NCBI RefSeq assembly: GCF_001976065.1
Contig: NZ_MNAH01000002.1
Coordinates: forward strand, 679,118 to 743,117
Source: Pseudomonas putida
GTDB taxonomy: Bacteria > Pseudomonadota > Gammaproteobacteria > Pseudomonadales > Pseudomonadaceae
Direction of reading: 5' to 3'
DNA length: 64,000 nt
Numbering within the stretch: the stretch's first letter is position 1; each line of letters opens with the position of its first letter. The translations under genes and the position numbers were made by a program. The notes below the pieces were generated by a model, which ran no database searches, was not told the DNA's origin, and saw nothing but the letters and a program-made list of their open reading frames with translations. Shown here one piece after another: positions 52,489-62,111 of the stretch.

Positions 52489-54124
52489 CGGACCACTGGT
52501 CCCCGGGCAGGCGCCGATCAAGACCCGCCGCTTCAGCTTTTCGCTGGTGTGGATCGTGCCGATTGTTGCGGTGCTGGTGGGTATATCGCTGGTGGTACAC
52601 AGCATCTTGCAGGAGGGGCCGACCATCACGATCACCTTCAAGACCGGCAGCGGCCTGACCGCCAACAAGACCGAGGTGAAGTACCGCAACGTAGTGATCG
52701 GCCATGTGTCGGACGTGGCTTTGAGCAACGACCAGAAGAGCGTCAATGCGACGATCAAGCTGGACAAACAGGCGGAAAGTTTTACCCGCAAAGACTCTCA
52801 ATACTGGGTGGTAAGGCCGCGGATCGGCGCTGGCGGGGTGTCGGGTATCGATACGCTGCTATCAGGGGATTACATCGGTGCCGATATCGGCCAGGACAAT
52901 GCCCGGGCGAAGCACTTCACCGGCCTGGAAAACCCGCCAGCCATTACCTATGGCGAGCCGGGCAAGCGCTTCACCTTGCATACCCAGGACCTGGGCTCAC
53001 TGGATATCGGCTCGCCGGTCTACTACCGCAAGATTCCGGTCGGCCAGGTCGTGGCCTATGCGCTGGATCCCGATGGCAAAGGGGTAAACATCGAACTGTT
53101 CATCCACGCACCCAATGACCAGTACGTCACCGAGAACACCCGGTTCTGGAACGCCAGCGGTGTTGACGTGAGCGTCGGTGCCAATGGTTTTGCGGTCAAG
53201 ACCGAGTCCTTGTCGGCCCTGCTGGTGGGCGGCGTCGCGTTCCGTGCGCCGGAATACAGCCCCGACGACAAACCGGCCGCGGAGGAATATGCCTACGAAC
53301 TGTTCGAGGACCAGCAAACCGCCCTCGCCCCGCCAAGTGGCAAGGGGCAGTACATGACCCTGCGATTCGACCAGGCCTTGCGCGGCCTCAAGGTCGATGC
53401 CCCAGTAGAATTCCTCGGCATCGAAATCGGCAAGGTGGTGTCGGTCAATCTGGATTTCGACACGGCAAAACGCACCTTCCCGGTCAACGTCGGCATCATG
53501 ATTTATCCGCAACGCCTGGGCCGCGCGCACACGAAAATGCTCCAGACACTCAATCACGATCCGAACAATGAAGCCGCCGCCGTTCGCGTGATCGGTACCT
53601 TTATCGACAACGGCCTGCGTGCCCAGGCTCGCACCGGCAACCTGCTGACAGGCCAGCTGTACATTTCCCTGGATTTCTACCCTAAAGCCGAAAAAGTCGC
53701 GTTTGATCCCTCCGCTCGTCCAGTCAGTATTCCGACCGTTCCAGGGAGCCTCGAACAATTGCAGGAAAAACTCGAGGCCATGGTCAACAAGATCAACCAG
53801 CTACCGGTCGAGCGCATTGCCGCCAATCTGGACAGCAACCTCGTCGAATTGCGCAAAGGCCTGGTGCAATTCAATGCCAAGACCCTGCCTGGCGTGTCAA
53901 CCACCTTGACCGATATGAGCAAGACCCTGCAATCGGCCAACTCGACGCTGGCCGACGACTCGCCGCAGCGGGAAAAACTCGGGCAGACCCTGGACGAACT
54001 CGGGCGCACATCGCGTTCGCTGCGTGACCTGGCGGATTACCTGGGCCGGCACCCCGAATCACTGATTCGCGGTCGTCCGGACAACGCCGCACCGATGGAT
54101 ATGCAACGGCCGCCGAGCAAATGA
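52469..54124 (+). CDS. pqiB: MCE-domain intermembrane transport protein PqiB
   Basis: A 551-residue protein: one N-terminal membrane helix (about 25-45, VWIVPIVAVLVGISLVVHSIL) and three MCE (MlaD-like) domains starting at about residues 50, 165 and 285, then a helical C-terminus (QLQEKLEAMVNKINQLP) that in E. coli forms the coiled-coil needle. It spans the periplasm to move lipids. ATG 52469 is chosen because AGGAGG ends 6 nt before it; the upstream in-frame ATG at 52454 contains this site. Confidence 0.92.
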   Translation: MKSQATDGPLVPGQAPIKTRRFSFSLVWIVPIVAVLVGISLVVHSILQEGPTITITFKTGSGLTANKTEVKYRNVVIGHVSDVALSNDQKSVNATIKLDKQAESFTRKDSQYWVVRPRIGAGGVSGIDTLLSGDYIGADIGQDNARAKHFTGLENPPAITYGEPGKRFTLHTQDLGSLDIGSPVYYRKIPVGQVVAYALDPDGKGVNIELFIHAPNDQYVTENTRFWNASGVDVSVGANGFAVKTESLSALLVGGVAFRAPEYSPDDKPAAEEYAYELFEDQQTALAPPSGKGQYMTLRFDQALRGLKVDAPVEFLGIEIGKVVSVNLDFDTAKRTFPVNVGIMIYPQRLGRAHTKMLQTLNHDPNNEAAAVRVIGTFIDNGLRAQARTGNLLTGQLYISLDFYPKAEKVAFDPSARPVSIPTVPGSLEQLQEKLEAMVNKINQLPVERIAANLDSNLVELRKGLVQFNAKTLPGVSTTLTDMSKTLQSANSTLADDSPQREKLGQTLDELGRTSRSLRDLADYLGRHPESLIRGRPDNAAPMDMQRPPSK

Positions 54125-54141
54125 CCACAGGAGCAACATCC

Positions 54142-54708
54142 ATGGCTTCTCCGCTGAAAATCACGTTGGTTGCCGCGTTGGCCTTGCTCGCTGCCTGCCG
54201 CAGTGATCCGATCCAGTTTCACACCCTGACGCCGGCCCAGCCGGCAGGCAATTCACGCAGTAGCGCCGGCATCCAGATTGAAATGCTCACGGTGCCGCCC
54301 CAGGTCGATCGCCCACAGATCGTCGTGCGCCAGGGCAATACCGGCATGGCGATCCTGGAAACCGAGTGGTGGGGGGCGAGCCTGGTGGATGAGTTGAGCA
54401 GTGCCTTGACCGACCAGATGATCAACAACAATGCGCAACGCAAGGTATCGGTTCGCCTGGAGGTGCAGCGATTCGATTCGATTCCCGGTCAATACGGACT
54501 GCTCGACGTGAAATGGCGCCTGCGTACCAGCAATGGTACCGAAAACCTCATGGACATCTGCCGCAGCACCCTGCAGACACCGTCAGGACCGTCCATCGAT
54601 GAGCTGGTGGCGGCGCAGCAGAACAATGTCAAACGCCTGGCCGCGCTAATCAGCCAGGCAGCGGCGGGTACGCAGAAAAGCTGCCCTTCGACAAATGCCA
54701 GCCATTAA
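54142..54708 (+). CDS. pqiC: Outer-membrane lipoprotein PqiC
   Basis: A 188-residue ABC-type auxiliary lipoprotein (PqiC/YmbA family): signal peptide with lipobox LAAC (about residues 16-19) and the sequence RSDPIQFHTL, then the alpha-beta domain (VRQGNTGMAILETEWWGASLVDELSSAL). It anchors the PqiB needle at the outer membrane. ATG 54142 has AGGAG 8 nt before; the upstream in-frame start at 54121 overlaps the pqiB stop but would lengthen the signal. Confidence 0.88.
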   Translation: MASPLKITLVAALALLAACRSDPIQFHTLTPAQPAGNSRSSAGIQIEMLTVPPQVDRPQIVVRQGNTGMAILETEWWGASLVDELSSALTDQMINNNAQRKVSVRLEVQRFDSIPGQYGLLDVKWRLRTSNGTENLMDICRSTLQTPSGPSIDELVAAQQNNVKRLAALISQAAAGTQKSCPSTNASH

Positions 54709-54720
54709 TACAAATCCCAC

Positions 54721-54812
54721 CTGTGGGAGCGGGCTTGCTCGCGAAAGCGGTGGGTCAGCTTGCATCACTGTTGAATGCTAGACCGCATTCGCGGGCAAGC
54801 CCGCTCCCACAG
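54721..54812 (+). repeat. REP pair between pqi and iron operons
   Basis: CTGTGGGAGCGGGCTTGCTCGCGAA and inverted copy TTCGCGGGCAAGCCCGCTCCCACAG, spacer about 40 nt. Confidence 0.92.
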
Positions 54813-54879
54813 GGTCGTTCAGTGTCCTTTTTGACGATTTTTTCTCATTCGCGGCTTTACATTAGCGCGCCTCGAATCT

Positions 54880-54898
54880 GCAAATGATTCGTATTGAT
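54880..54898 (+). promoter_or_regulatory. Candidate Fur box for ferric iron operon
   Basis: GCAAATGATTCGTATTGAT agrees with a Pseudomonas-type Fur box (GATAATGATTCTCATTATC) at 12 of 19 positions, about 79 nt before the fbpA-like start. Iron regulation of the operon fits. Confidence 0.45.
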
Positions 54899-54976
54899 CT
54901 AGAATAATTGACGACATTCCTTTGTCGATTCGCTTGAATCAGCCTGCAAGACAAAAATAACAGGAGCTGACGCCGC

Positions 54977-55990
54977 ATGAAGTCCCCTATCCCTTCATTC
55001 CTTAAAAAGGCCCTGCTGGTCACCGCCCTCGTGAGCGCCGGTCAGGTGTACGCCGCCGACAGCGTCGGCATCGTGGTCTACAACGCCCAGCATGAAAGCC
55101 TGACCAAATCCTGGGTCGAAGGGTTTACCCAGGAAACCGGCATTGCGGTGACCTTGCGTAACGGCGATGACACCGAGATGGGCAACCAGATCGTACAGGA
55201 AGGGGCCGACTCGCCGGCCGATGTGTTCCTCACCGAAAACTCCCCGGCGATGGTCCTGGTCGACAACGCCGGCTTGTTTGCGCCCGTGGACAAAACCACC
55301 CTGGAGCAGGTCGACCCGGCCTACCGCCCAGCCCACGGCAAATGGCTGGGGATCGCTGCGCGTTCGACGGTGTTCGTCTACAACCCAAGCAAACTGCCGC
55401 AAGCGCAGTTGCCCAAGTCGATCATGGACCTCGCCGCTCCAGAATGGAAAGGCCGCTGGGCCGCCTCGCCCGGTGGCGCCGACTTCCAGGCCATCGTCGC
55501 CGCCATGCTCGAACAGAAAGGCGAAGCGGCGACCCTTGACTGGCTCAAGGCAATGAAAACCAACTTCACGGCCTACCGGGGCAACAGCTCGGTGCTCAAG
55601 GCGGTGAATGCCGGACAGATCGACAGCGGCGTGATCTACCACTATTACAGCTTCGTCGATCAGGCCAAGACCGGCGAGAACAGCAAGAACACCGCCCTGC
55701 ACTACTTCAAGCACAAGGACCCGGGGGCTTTCGTGAGCATTTCCGGCGGCGGCGTGCTGGCCTCCAGCAAACACAAGGAACAAGCCCAGGCGTTCCTCAA
55801 GTGGATCACCGGCAAGGACGGCCAGGCCATCCTCAAGGACGGCAAGTCGTTTGAATACGCCGTGGGCAAGAACGCCCAATCCAATCCGAAACTGGTGCCT
55901 TTGCAGCAGCTAGACGCGCCATCTGTCGACGCCTCGAAACTCGACAGCAAAAAAGCCGTGGAGCTGATGACTCAGGCAGGACTGCTTTAA
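54977..55990 (+). CDS. fbpA: Ferric iron ABC transporter, periplasmic binding protein
   Basis: A 337-residue ferric-binding protein of the FbpA/FutA type: signal peptide ending YAAD (about residue 27), mature start VGIVVYNAQHESLTKSWVEGF and the tyrosine-rich iron-binding stretch GVIYHYYSFVDQ (about 216-227). AGGAG lies 10 nt before the ATG. First gene of fbpABC; a Fur-like box is upstream. Confidence 0.9.
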   Translation: MKSPIPSFLKKALLVTALVSAGQVYAADSVGIVVYNAQHESLTKSWVEGFTQETGIAVTLRNGDDTEMGNQIVQEGADSPADVFLTENSPAMVLVDNAGLFAPVDKTTLEQVDPAYRPAHGKWLGIAARSTVFVYNPSKLPQAQLPKSIMDLAAPEWKGRWAASPGGADFQAIVAAMLEQKGEAATLDWLKAMKTNFTAYRGNSSVLKAVNAGQIDSGVIYHYYSFVDQAKTGENSKNTALHYFKHKDPGAFVSISGGGVLASSKHKEQAQAFLKWITGKDGQAILKDGKSFEYAVGKNAQSNPKLVPLQQLDAPSVDASKLDSKKAVELMTQAGLL

Positions 55991-55993
55991 TTG

Positions 55994-57592
55994 ATGCCCG
56001 AAATCCTGCCCGCGGGTACCGCCCAAGCGCTACCCGCCAATTTGCGTAGACGATCGCGCGGCGTGTTCGCGAGCCGCGGTGGCGCGTGGGTGGTCGGTTT
56101 GTCGGTGCTGGTGTCGTTGCTGGCGCTGCTGCCGATTGCCTACGTCATCGGCGTGTCCCTGCAGACAGGCTGGTCCACGGTGCTGACCCTGGTGTTCCGG
56201 CCACGGGTGGGCGAATTGTTGGTCAACACCGTGTTGCTGGTGGTGCTGACAATTCCCCTGTGTGTCGCGCTGGGGGTGACGCTGGCCTGGCTGACCGAGC
56301 GCACGGACTTGCCCGGGCGGCGTTGGTGGTCATTGCTGGCGACGGCGCCCCTGGCGGTGCCGGCCTTCGTCCACAGCTATGCCTGGGTCAGCCTGGTGCC
56401 GCCGATCCACGGCTTGTTCGCCGGCGTGCTGGTGTCGGTCATTGCGTACTTCCCGTTCCTGTACCTGCCGATTGCCGCGACGCTGCGGCGCCTGGACCCG
56501 GCCATTGAAGATGTCGCCGAATCCTTGGGACTCAAGCCCTGGGCGGTGTTTTTTCGCGTGGTGCTGCCACAGTTGCGCCTGGCCATTTGCGGGGGTGCAT
56601 TGCTGGTCGGCCTGCATCTGCTGGCCGAGTATGGCCTGTACGCGATGATCCGCTTCGACACCTTCACCACCGCGATCTTCGATCAGTTCAAATCCACCTT
56701 CAACGGGCCTGCCGCCCATATGCTGGCCAGCGTGCTTGCCCTGTGTTGCCTGGTGCTGCTGACCGTGGAGTCCGCTGCACGGGGCCATGCGCGCTACGCC
56801 CGGGTGGGTTCCGGTAGCGCCCGCGAGCAACGGATCATAGGCCTGAAAACCCCGGCCAGGGTACTCGCACTGCTGTTGCAGTGCGCCACCTGCGCCCTGG
56901 CGCTGGGTGTGCCCCTGATCACCCTCGGCAGCTGGTTGATCGCCGGAGGCGTGCAGGCCTGGGACCTGGACGAGCTGCTGCCAGCGCTGCAACAAACCCT
57001 GCTGCTGGGTGTGGCGGGCGCGGCCCTGACCACCTGCGCCGCGATTCCGATTGCCTGGCTGTCGATTCGCCATCCGGGGCGCCTGCAACGGCTACTGGAA
57101 AGCTGCAATTACATCACCAGTTCGTTGCCGGGCATCGTCGTGGCGTTGGCCCTGGTGACGGTCACCATTCATTTCGCCCGGCCGATCTACCAGACCACCA
57201 TCACCGTGCTGCTGGCGTACCTGCTGATGTTCTTGCCCCGGGCCCTGGTGAGCTTGCGCGCTGGCATCGCCCAGGCGCCCGTGGAACTGGAAAACATCGC
57301 CCGCAGCCTTGGCCGCTCCCCTACCCGTGCGCTGTGGCTGATCACCCTGCGCCTGGCCGCGCCAGGAGCCGCTGCCGGTGCTGCGCTGGTGTTCCTGGCG
57401 ATCACCAATGAACTGACCGCCACCCTGTTGCTCGCACCCAATGGCACACGGACCCTGGCGACCGGCTTCTGGGCCATGACCAGCGAAATCGACTATGTCG
57501 CGGCCGCACCCTATGCCCTGCTGATGATCCTGTTGTCGCTGCCCTTGACCGGGCTCCTGTATCACCAATCGAAAAAAGCGGCTGGCCGATGA
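55994..57592 (+). CDS. fbpB: Ferric iron ABC transporter permease (FbpB-like)
   Basis: A 532-residue permease with two fused six-helix halves, typical of FbpB/AfuB. EAA loops are visible near [28 protein letters not shown] (about 173) and [27 protein letters not shown] (about 432). ATG 55994 follows the binding-protein stop by 3 nt; an overlapping TTG at 55991 is less likely. The stop overlaps the ATPase start (ATGA). Confidence 0.92.
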   Translation: MPEILPAGTAQALPANLRRRSRGVFASRGGAWVVGLSVLVSLLALLPIAYVIGVSLQTGWSTVLTLVFRPRVGELLVNTVLLVVLTIPLCVALGVTLAWLTERTDLPGRRWWSLLATAPLAVPAFVHSYAWVSLVPPIHGLFAGVLVSVIAYFPFLYLPIAATLRRLDPAIEDVAESLGLKPWAVFFRVVLPQLRLAICGGALLVGLHLLAEYGLYAMIRFDTFTTAIFDQFKSTFNGPAAHMLASVLALCCLVLLTVESAARGHARYARVGSGSAREQRIIGLKTPARVLALLLQCATCALALGVPLITLGSWLIAGGVQAWDLDELLPALQQTLLLGVAGAALTTCAAIPIAWLSIRHPGRLQRLLESCNYITSSLPGIVVALALVTVTIHFARPIYQTTITVLLAYLLMFLPRALVSLRAGIAQAPVELENIARSLGRSPTRALWLITLRLAAPGAAAGAALVFLAITNELTATLLLAPNGTRTLATGFWAMTSEIDYVAAAPYALLMILLSLPLTGLLYHQSKKAAGR

Positions 57593-58659
57593 GCACACTA
57601 GAACTGCATTCATTGAACAAATTCTATGGCTCCCAGCGAGCCCTGGATAACGTCAGCCTGTCGGTGCCCAGCGGCAGCCGAACGGTCATCGTCGGCCCCT
57701 CGGGCTCAGGCAAGACCACCTTGTTGCGGATGATTGCCGGCTTCGAGTTCCCCGACTCAGGCCGCCTGTCGCTCAATGGCCAGACCCTGGTCGACAGCAC
57801 CCATGAAGTGCCGGCGCACCAACGCCTGATTGGCTACGTCCCCCAGGACGGCGCGTTGTTCCCGCACATGACCGTGGCCGACAACATCGGCTTCGGCTTG
57901 GCGAGCAAAGGCCGCGAAAAGCAGGCGCGTGTCGCGCAATTGATGGACAGTGTGGCACTGGATTCGAACATGGCCGCGCGCTGGCCCCACGAGCTGTCCG
58001 GGGGCCAGCAGCAGCGCGTGGCCCTGGCGCGGGCGCTGGCGCAGCAGCCACGACTGATGCTGCTGGACGAGCCGTTCTCGGCACTTGATACAGGGCTGCG
58101 CGCGGTCATGCGCAAAATGGTCGCGCGCCTGCTGGAAGACGCGGGCGTCACTACCATCCTGGTCACCCATGATCAGAGCGAAGCCTTGTCGTTCGCCGAT
58201 CAACTGGCGGTGATGCGCCATGGCCGGCTGGTACAGTCAGGCCATCCGCTGGACCTCTATCGCTACCCCGAAGATGAGCAGACCGCACTGTTTCTCGGCG
58301 ACGCCGTGGTCATGCCGGCCCGGATCGAGGCTGGCTGGGCGCATTGCGACCTGGGCCGGATCCCGGTCAACAACCACCGCAACAACCACTCGGCGCAGAT
58401 CATGCTCCGCCCCGAACAATTGCAACTGGCCAGCGTCCTGCCCGACGCCACGGATGTCACGGGCTGCCGTGCCAAGGTGGTGGACCGGGATTTCAGCGGC
58501 AACACCTGCACCTTGACCGTGGAGCTTCAATCACGCGCCCCCGACCAGTCCGTCGGCCGATCGTTGCTGGTACGCAGTTCCGGCATGTATGCGCCGCCTG
58601 CCGGCAGCGCCGTCCAGGTCTCGACCATCGGCCACGCGCACGTGCTGGGCGAGCCTTGA
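57589..58659 (+). CDS. fbpC: Ferric iron ABC transporter ATPase (FbpC-like)
   Basis: A 356-residue ATPase: Walker [10 protein letters not shown] (about 36-44), signature [15 protein letters not shown] (about 135-149), Walker [13 protein letters not shown], and a C-terminal TOBE-like regulatory domain ([35 protein letters not shown]). It energises uptake through FbpB. Last gene of the operon; 24 nt later the convergent recombinase gene ends. Confidence 0.92.
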   Translation: MSTLELHSLNKFYGSQRALDNVSLSVPSGSRTVIVGPSGSGKTTLLRMIAGFEFPDSGRLSLNGQTLVDSTHEVPAHQRLIGYVPQDGALFPHMTVADNIGFGLASKGREKQARVAQLMDSVALDSNMAARWPHELSGGQQQRVALARALAQQPRLMLLDEPFSALDTGLRAVMRKMVARLLEDAGVTTILVTHDQSEALSFADQLAVMRHGRLVQSGHPLDLYRYPEDEQTALFLGDAVVMPARIEAGWAHCDLGRIPVNNHRNNHSAQIMLRPEQLQLASVLPDATDVTGCRAKVVDRDFSGNTCTLTVELQSRAPDQSVGRSLLVRSSGMYAPPAGSAVQVSTIGHAHVLGEP

Positions 58660-58683
58660 TCCCTGAGCCTTGGCGCATGGCCG

Positions 58684-59622
58684 TCAAAGGTCGAAGCGAT
58701 CCACTGCGCGGCGGCGCTCGTTGTCGTCGCGCACATCGTAGTTGGCGGTGGTCTGGATGTTGCTGTGGTGCGCCAGTTTTTGCGCGATGGACAGGTCGTG
58801 CTCTTCGATCACCCGGGTGATGAACGAGCGGCGAAAATCATGCGGCATGATTTTCGCCCCCACCTGTGCGCCACGCTGTCGGGCGATGTAATAGATCGCG
58901 TGTTTGGTGATGCGCTCGCGGGTGATGTGGCTGCCGCGACGAATGCGATTGAACAGAAACGGGTCGTCTTCTTCGCCTTCCTTGAGCGTCGAGCGGCGTA
59001 GTTCCAGCCAGGCGTCGAGTTTGGCGAATGCCCAGGCCGGGGCGTACTTGATCAACTGTTTGTTGCCCTTGGCCGTGACGCGCAGGCTGCGCTCATTGAA
59101 GTCGAGCTGATTGAGGTCCAGGTTCACCGACTCCGATTTGCGCATGCCCGAACCGTACAGAATCGCGATGATGGCGGCGTCACGCCGGCCTTGTGGCCGA
59201 GGATCGGCGGCACAGACTTCCATCAGTTCCTGGATCAATGAACGCCGCAGGTTGCGCCCCTGGGACAGGCGCGTGCCAGCAATGCCCTTGACCGAGCGCA
59301 TTTTCAGCAGGTGTTCCTGGCTGATCAGGCTCATGCGCCACGCTTCGTTCATCACCCCACGCACCGCATTGACGTACAGCGACGACGTATTGGGCGCATA
59401 GCCGTCGGTGCGCAAGGCGGCGACCAGGGCGATGACATCTTCGGGCTGCAGGTTGTGCCAGGCAATGTCCTCGATGTTCACCTCTTCGAAGCCCAGGCGG
59501 TCGGCGGCGTCCTGCAGGACATAACGCATGGTCAGTTGGCTGGAGGGCGCCAGTCGCGCCAGGTACAGGGTGAGCGGATTGGGTCTGAGGGCACTTGGAT
59601 CAGTTGCGGGTAAGTCAGTCAA
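58684..59622 (-). CDS. Solitary tyrosine recombinase
   Basis: A 312-residue phage-integrase-family protein with a SAM-like N-terminal domain and a catalytic domain carrying R161 (YGSGMRKSE), H261-DF-R264 (PHDFRRSF), H285 (LAHHSNI) and Y295 (TTANYD), so the catalytic set looks complete. There is no phage, transposon or cassette structure beside it; neighbours are fbpC (convergent) and ugd (divergent). The start is a TTG at 59622, since no in-frame ATG precedes it; ATG at residue 32 is an alternative that would remove most of the N-terminal domain. It may be a domesticated or relic recombinase. Confidence 0.85.
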   Translation of the reverse strand: MTDLPATDPSALRPNPLTLYLARLAPSSQLTMRYVLQDAADRLGFEEVNIEDIAWHNLQPEDVIALVAALRTDGYAPNTSSLYVNAVRGVMNEAWRMSLISQEHLLKMRSVKGIAGTRLSQGRNLRRSLIQELMEVCAADPRPQGRRDAAIIAILYGSGMRKSESVNLDLNQLDFNERSLRVTAKGNKQLIKYAPAWAFAKLDAWLELRRSTLKEGEEDDPFLFNRIRRGSHITRERITKHAIYYIARQRGAQVGAKIMPHDFRRSFITRVIEEHDLSIAQKLAHHSNIQTTANYDVRDDNERRRAVDRFDL

Positions 59623-59806
59623 ACGAAACGGCCTTGGATAAAGAGTAAACAGAAAACGCCATGGCGACAGGGATGGCCGCTACGCTGCCGGTCATGGCCG
59701 GGAAAGTCAATGTTGTGCCGACAACGGCCACGGAGGATCACGATAGACGAATTGAAACATGGCGCTGCTAAACCTTGACCGGACTCGATCGGGGCAGGAG
59801 CAATCC

Positions 59807-61186
59807 ATGAGAATCAGTGTATTTGGTAGCGGCTATGTTGGCCTGGTACAAGCGGCGGTATTGGCTGAAGTCGGCCACGACGTGGTCTGCATGGACGTCG
59901 ACGAGAAAAAGGTCGAGGGGCTGCAACAGGGCCACGTGAGCATTTTCGAACCGGGGCTGGCCAGCCTGGTACGCGAAGGCCTGGACGCCCGTCGGCTGCA
60001 GTTCACCAGCGATGAAAAACTTGCGGTGCAACATGGCCAGGTGTTGTTCATCGCAGTCGGCACACCGTCCCGGGACGATGGCTCGGCCGACCTGAGCCAT
60101 GTGATGGCGGTGGGCGAAGCGGTGGCTCGGCACCGTGAACAAGCGGTGATCCTGGTGGAGAAATCCACCGTGCCGGTGGGTACCGGCGATGCCCTGCGCG
60201 CGCATATCGACAGGTGCCTGATCAAGGTCGGGCGTCTGTTGCAATTCGATATCGTCTCCAACCCCGAATTTCTCAAGGAAGGCTCGGCCGTTGCCGATTG
60301 CCGGCGTCCGGACCGTATCGTCGTGGGTTGTGAGCGTGAAGACGTGCGTGACGTGATGCGTGACCTCTACGCGCCGTTCAACCGCAACCATGAACGCATC
60401 ATGTTCATGGATTTGCGCAGTGCCGAGCTGACCAAATACGCCGCCAACTGCATGCTGGCGACCAAGATCAGCTTCATCAACCAGATCGCCGAGCTGGCCG
60501 AACACCTGGGTGCCGACATCGAATCGGTGCGCCTGGGCATCGGCGCCGACTCGCGCATCGGCTACCACTTCATCTACCCCGGCTGCGGTTATGGCGGTTC
60601 CTGCTTCCCCAAGGACATGCGCGCCCTGATCCGCAGCGCCGAAGAGGCCCATTGCTCCAGCGACCTTTTGCAAGCGGTGGAAGCCATCAACCAGCGGCAG
60701 AAACACAAGCTGTTCGAGCGCCTCAAGGCATTCTACAAAGGCGAACTGCGGGGCAAGACCTTCGCGGTCTGGGGCCTGGCCTTCAAGCCCAACACCGACG
60801 ACATGCGCGATGCGCCGAGCCGCCTACTGCTCGAATCGCTATGGGCCGCCGGGGCGAATGTCCGTGCATTCGACCCCGAAGCCATGCAACAAACCCAGCA
60901 GTTGTATCCCGATGAATCCAGGTTGATGCTCATGGGCACCCCGGAATCGGTGCTCAACGGTGCGGACGCGCTGATCATCTGCACCGAGTGGCAACAATTC
61001 AAGGCGCCGGATTTTGACCTGATCCGCCAGCGCCTCAATGCACCGGTGATCTTCGACGGCCGTAACCTGTACGACGCCGAGCGCCTGGCGCGCAATGGTT
61101 TCATGTACTTTCCGATGGGCCGCGGTGATTCGCGCAACTTGCCGATTCCGTATCAGCAATGGCCTGCGGCACAAGTAGTCGCCTGA
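59807..61186 (+). CDS. ugd: UDP-glucose 6-dehydrogenase
   Basis: A 459-residue nucleotide-sugar dehydrogenase: NAD site MRISVFGSGYVGLVQAAVLA (1-20), VEKSTVPVGTGD near 117, and the catalytic C266 in GYGGSCFPKD. It oxidises UDP-glucose to UDP-glucuronate for surface polysaccharides or lipid modification. CAGGAG is 7 nt before ATG 59807. Monocistronic by appearance; a hairpin with a nine-T run lies about 145 nt after the stop. Confidence 0.95.
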   Translation: MRISVFGSGYVGLVQAAVLAEVGHDVVCMDVDEKKVEGLQQGHVSIFEPGLASLVREGLDARRLQFTSDEKLAVQHGQVLFIAVGTPSRDDGSADLSHVMAVGEAVARHREQAVILVEKSTVPVGTGDALRAHIDRCLIKVGRLLQFDIVSNPEFLKEGSAVADCRRPDRIVVGCEREDVRDVMRDLYAPFNRNHERIMFMDLRSAELTKYAANCMLATKISFINQIAELAEHLGADIESVRLGIGADSRIGYHFIYPGCGYGGSCFPKDMRALIRSAEEAHCSSDLLQAVEAINQRQKHKLFERLKAFYKGELRGKTFAVWGLAFKPNTDDMRDAPSRLLLESLWAAGANVRAFDPEAMQQTQQLYPDESRLMLMGTPESVLNGADALIICTEWQQFKAPDFDLIRQRLNAPVIFDGRNLYDAERLARNGFMYFPMGRGDSRNLPIPYQQWPAAQVVA

Positions 61187-61234
61187 CAACAACAGGGCTA
61201 AGCGGTGGTTGTCGGTGCCAGGCCTTACATCAGA

Positions 61235-61259
61235 ATTAATGAACTCAACCTTCATTAAT
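61235..61259. promoter_or_regulatory. Perfect 9-bp dyad in ugd-HPP gap
   Basis: ATTAATGAA-CTCAACC-TTCATTAAT, an AT-rich inverted repeat 49 nt after the ugd stop. It could be an operator for the HPP-family gene. Confidence 0.4.
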
Positions 61260-61329
61260 ATGAATTTGTCAGCATCGGAAATGAACGGCACACTGTCACC
61301 GTTCCTCCCCCAATAGTTGGAACAACTTC

Positions 61330-61367
61330 AAGGGCTTTCTGGGTTTCCCAGACAAGCCTTTTTTTTT
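61330..61367 (+). terminator. Rho-independent terminator (or leader attenuator)
   Basis: Nested stem: TCTGGG-TTT-CCCAGA (61338-61352) inside AAGG-GCT/AGCCTT pairing, followed by nine Ts (61359-61367). It lies after ugd but only about 22 nt before the next start codon, so it either ends the ugd transcript or acts as an attenuator for the downstream gene. Confidence 0.75.
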
Positions 61368-61388
61368 CCTCGGTTTTTCAATGGAACG

Positions 61389-62111
61389 ATGTACATCATG
61401 CTAGCTCGCTGGTTGCCCGCCGCTGTCAATACCCGCCCTACGGAATGGAGTCGCGCCGCCATCGGCATGTCGCTCGGCACCCTGTTCAGCGTCTGGCTAT
61501 GCGGCCAGGTATTCGGCATGCAAGTCGCTCAGCACCTGGTCGGGCCGCTGGGTGCCTCGGCGGTGCTGTTGTTCGCGGTATCTTCCGGCGCGCTCGCCCA
61601 GCCCTGGTCGATACTCGGCGGTTACTTGAGCGCTGCTGTGGTATCGCTGCTGGTGGCCCATGTGCTCGGCCGGACCCTGGGCAGCGCCTGCCTGGCGGCG
61701 GGCATGGCGCTGATCCTGATGTGCTGGCTGCGTTGCCTGCACCCACCGGCCGGGGCACTGGCATTGCTGTTGGTGCTGGCGGACCCTGCGACCATTGCCA
61801 TGGACTGGAAAGCCCTTGGCCCGGTGATGCTCGCCGCTTCGACCATGCTGTTCAGCGCCCTGGCCTACAACAACCTGACGCGCATCCGATATCCCAAGCG
61901 TGCCAGCGAGCCGGTGGCCGTGGTCCCGGCCGACCACCCGCCCGTGGACTCCCAGGCGATCACCGCCCAGGACCTCAAACTGGCCCTGGCGGACATGGAG
62001 GCCTTCTTCGACGTCACCCCCGAAGACCTCGAACAACTGGTCCATGCCAGTGAGTTGTACGCCAGGCGGCGCAGTATCGGGGAAGTGCTGAGCCGTACAA
62101 CGTCCGACTAG
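61389..62111 (+). CDS. HPP-family inner-membrane protein
   Basis: A 240-residue integral membrane protein with the HPP signature (CLHPPAGALALLLVLADP, about 118-135) in one of about four helices and a hydrophilic C-terminus (about 180-240). HPP proteins in plants and cyanobacteria transport nitrite; the role in Pseudomonas is not established. Start choice is uncertain: ATG 61389 or 61398 both fit and neither has a strong ribosome site. The gene begins just after a strong terminator-like hairpin. Confidence 0.8.
   Translation: MYIMLARWLPAAVNTRPTEWSRAAIGMSLGTLFSVWLCGQVFGMQVAQHLVGPLGASAVLLFAVSSGALAQPWSILGGYLSAAVVSLLVAHVLGRTLGSACLAAGMALILMCWLRCLHPPAGALALLLVLADPATIAMDWKALGPVMLAASTMLFSALAYNNLTRIRYPKRASEPVAVVPADHPPVDSQAITAQDLKLALADMEAFFDVTPEDLEQLVHASELYARRRSIGEVLSRTTSD

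Noticed and set aside
58684..59622. Prophage or genomic-island boundary at the recombinase
   Set aside because: No tRNA, att-like direct repeats, phage genes or change in base composition could be seen on either side.
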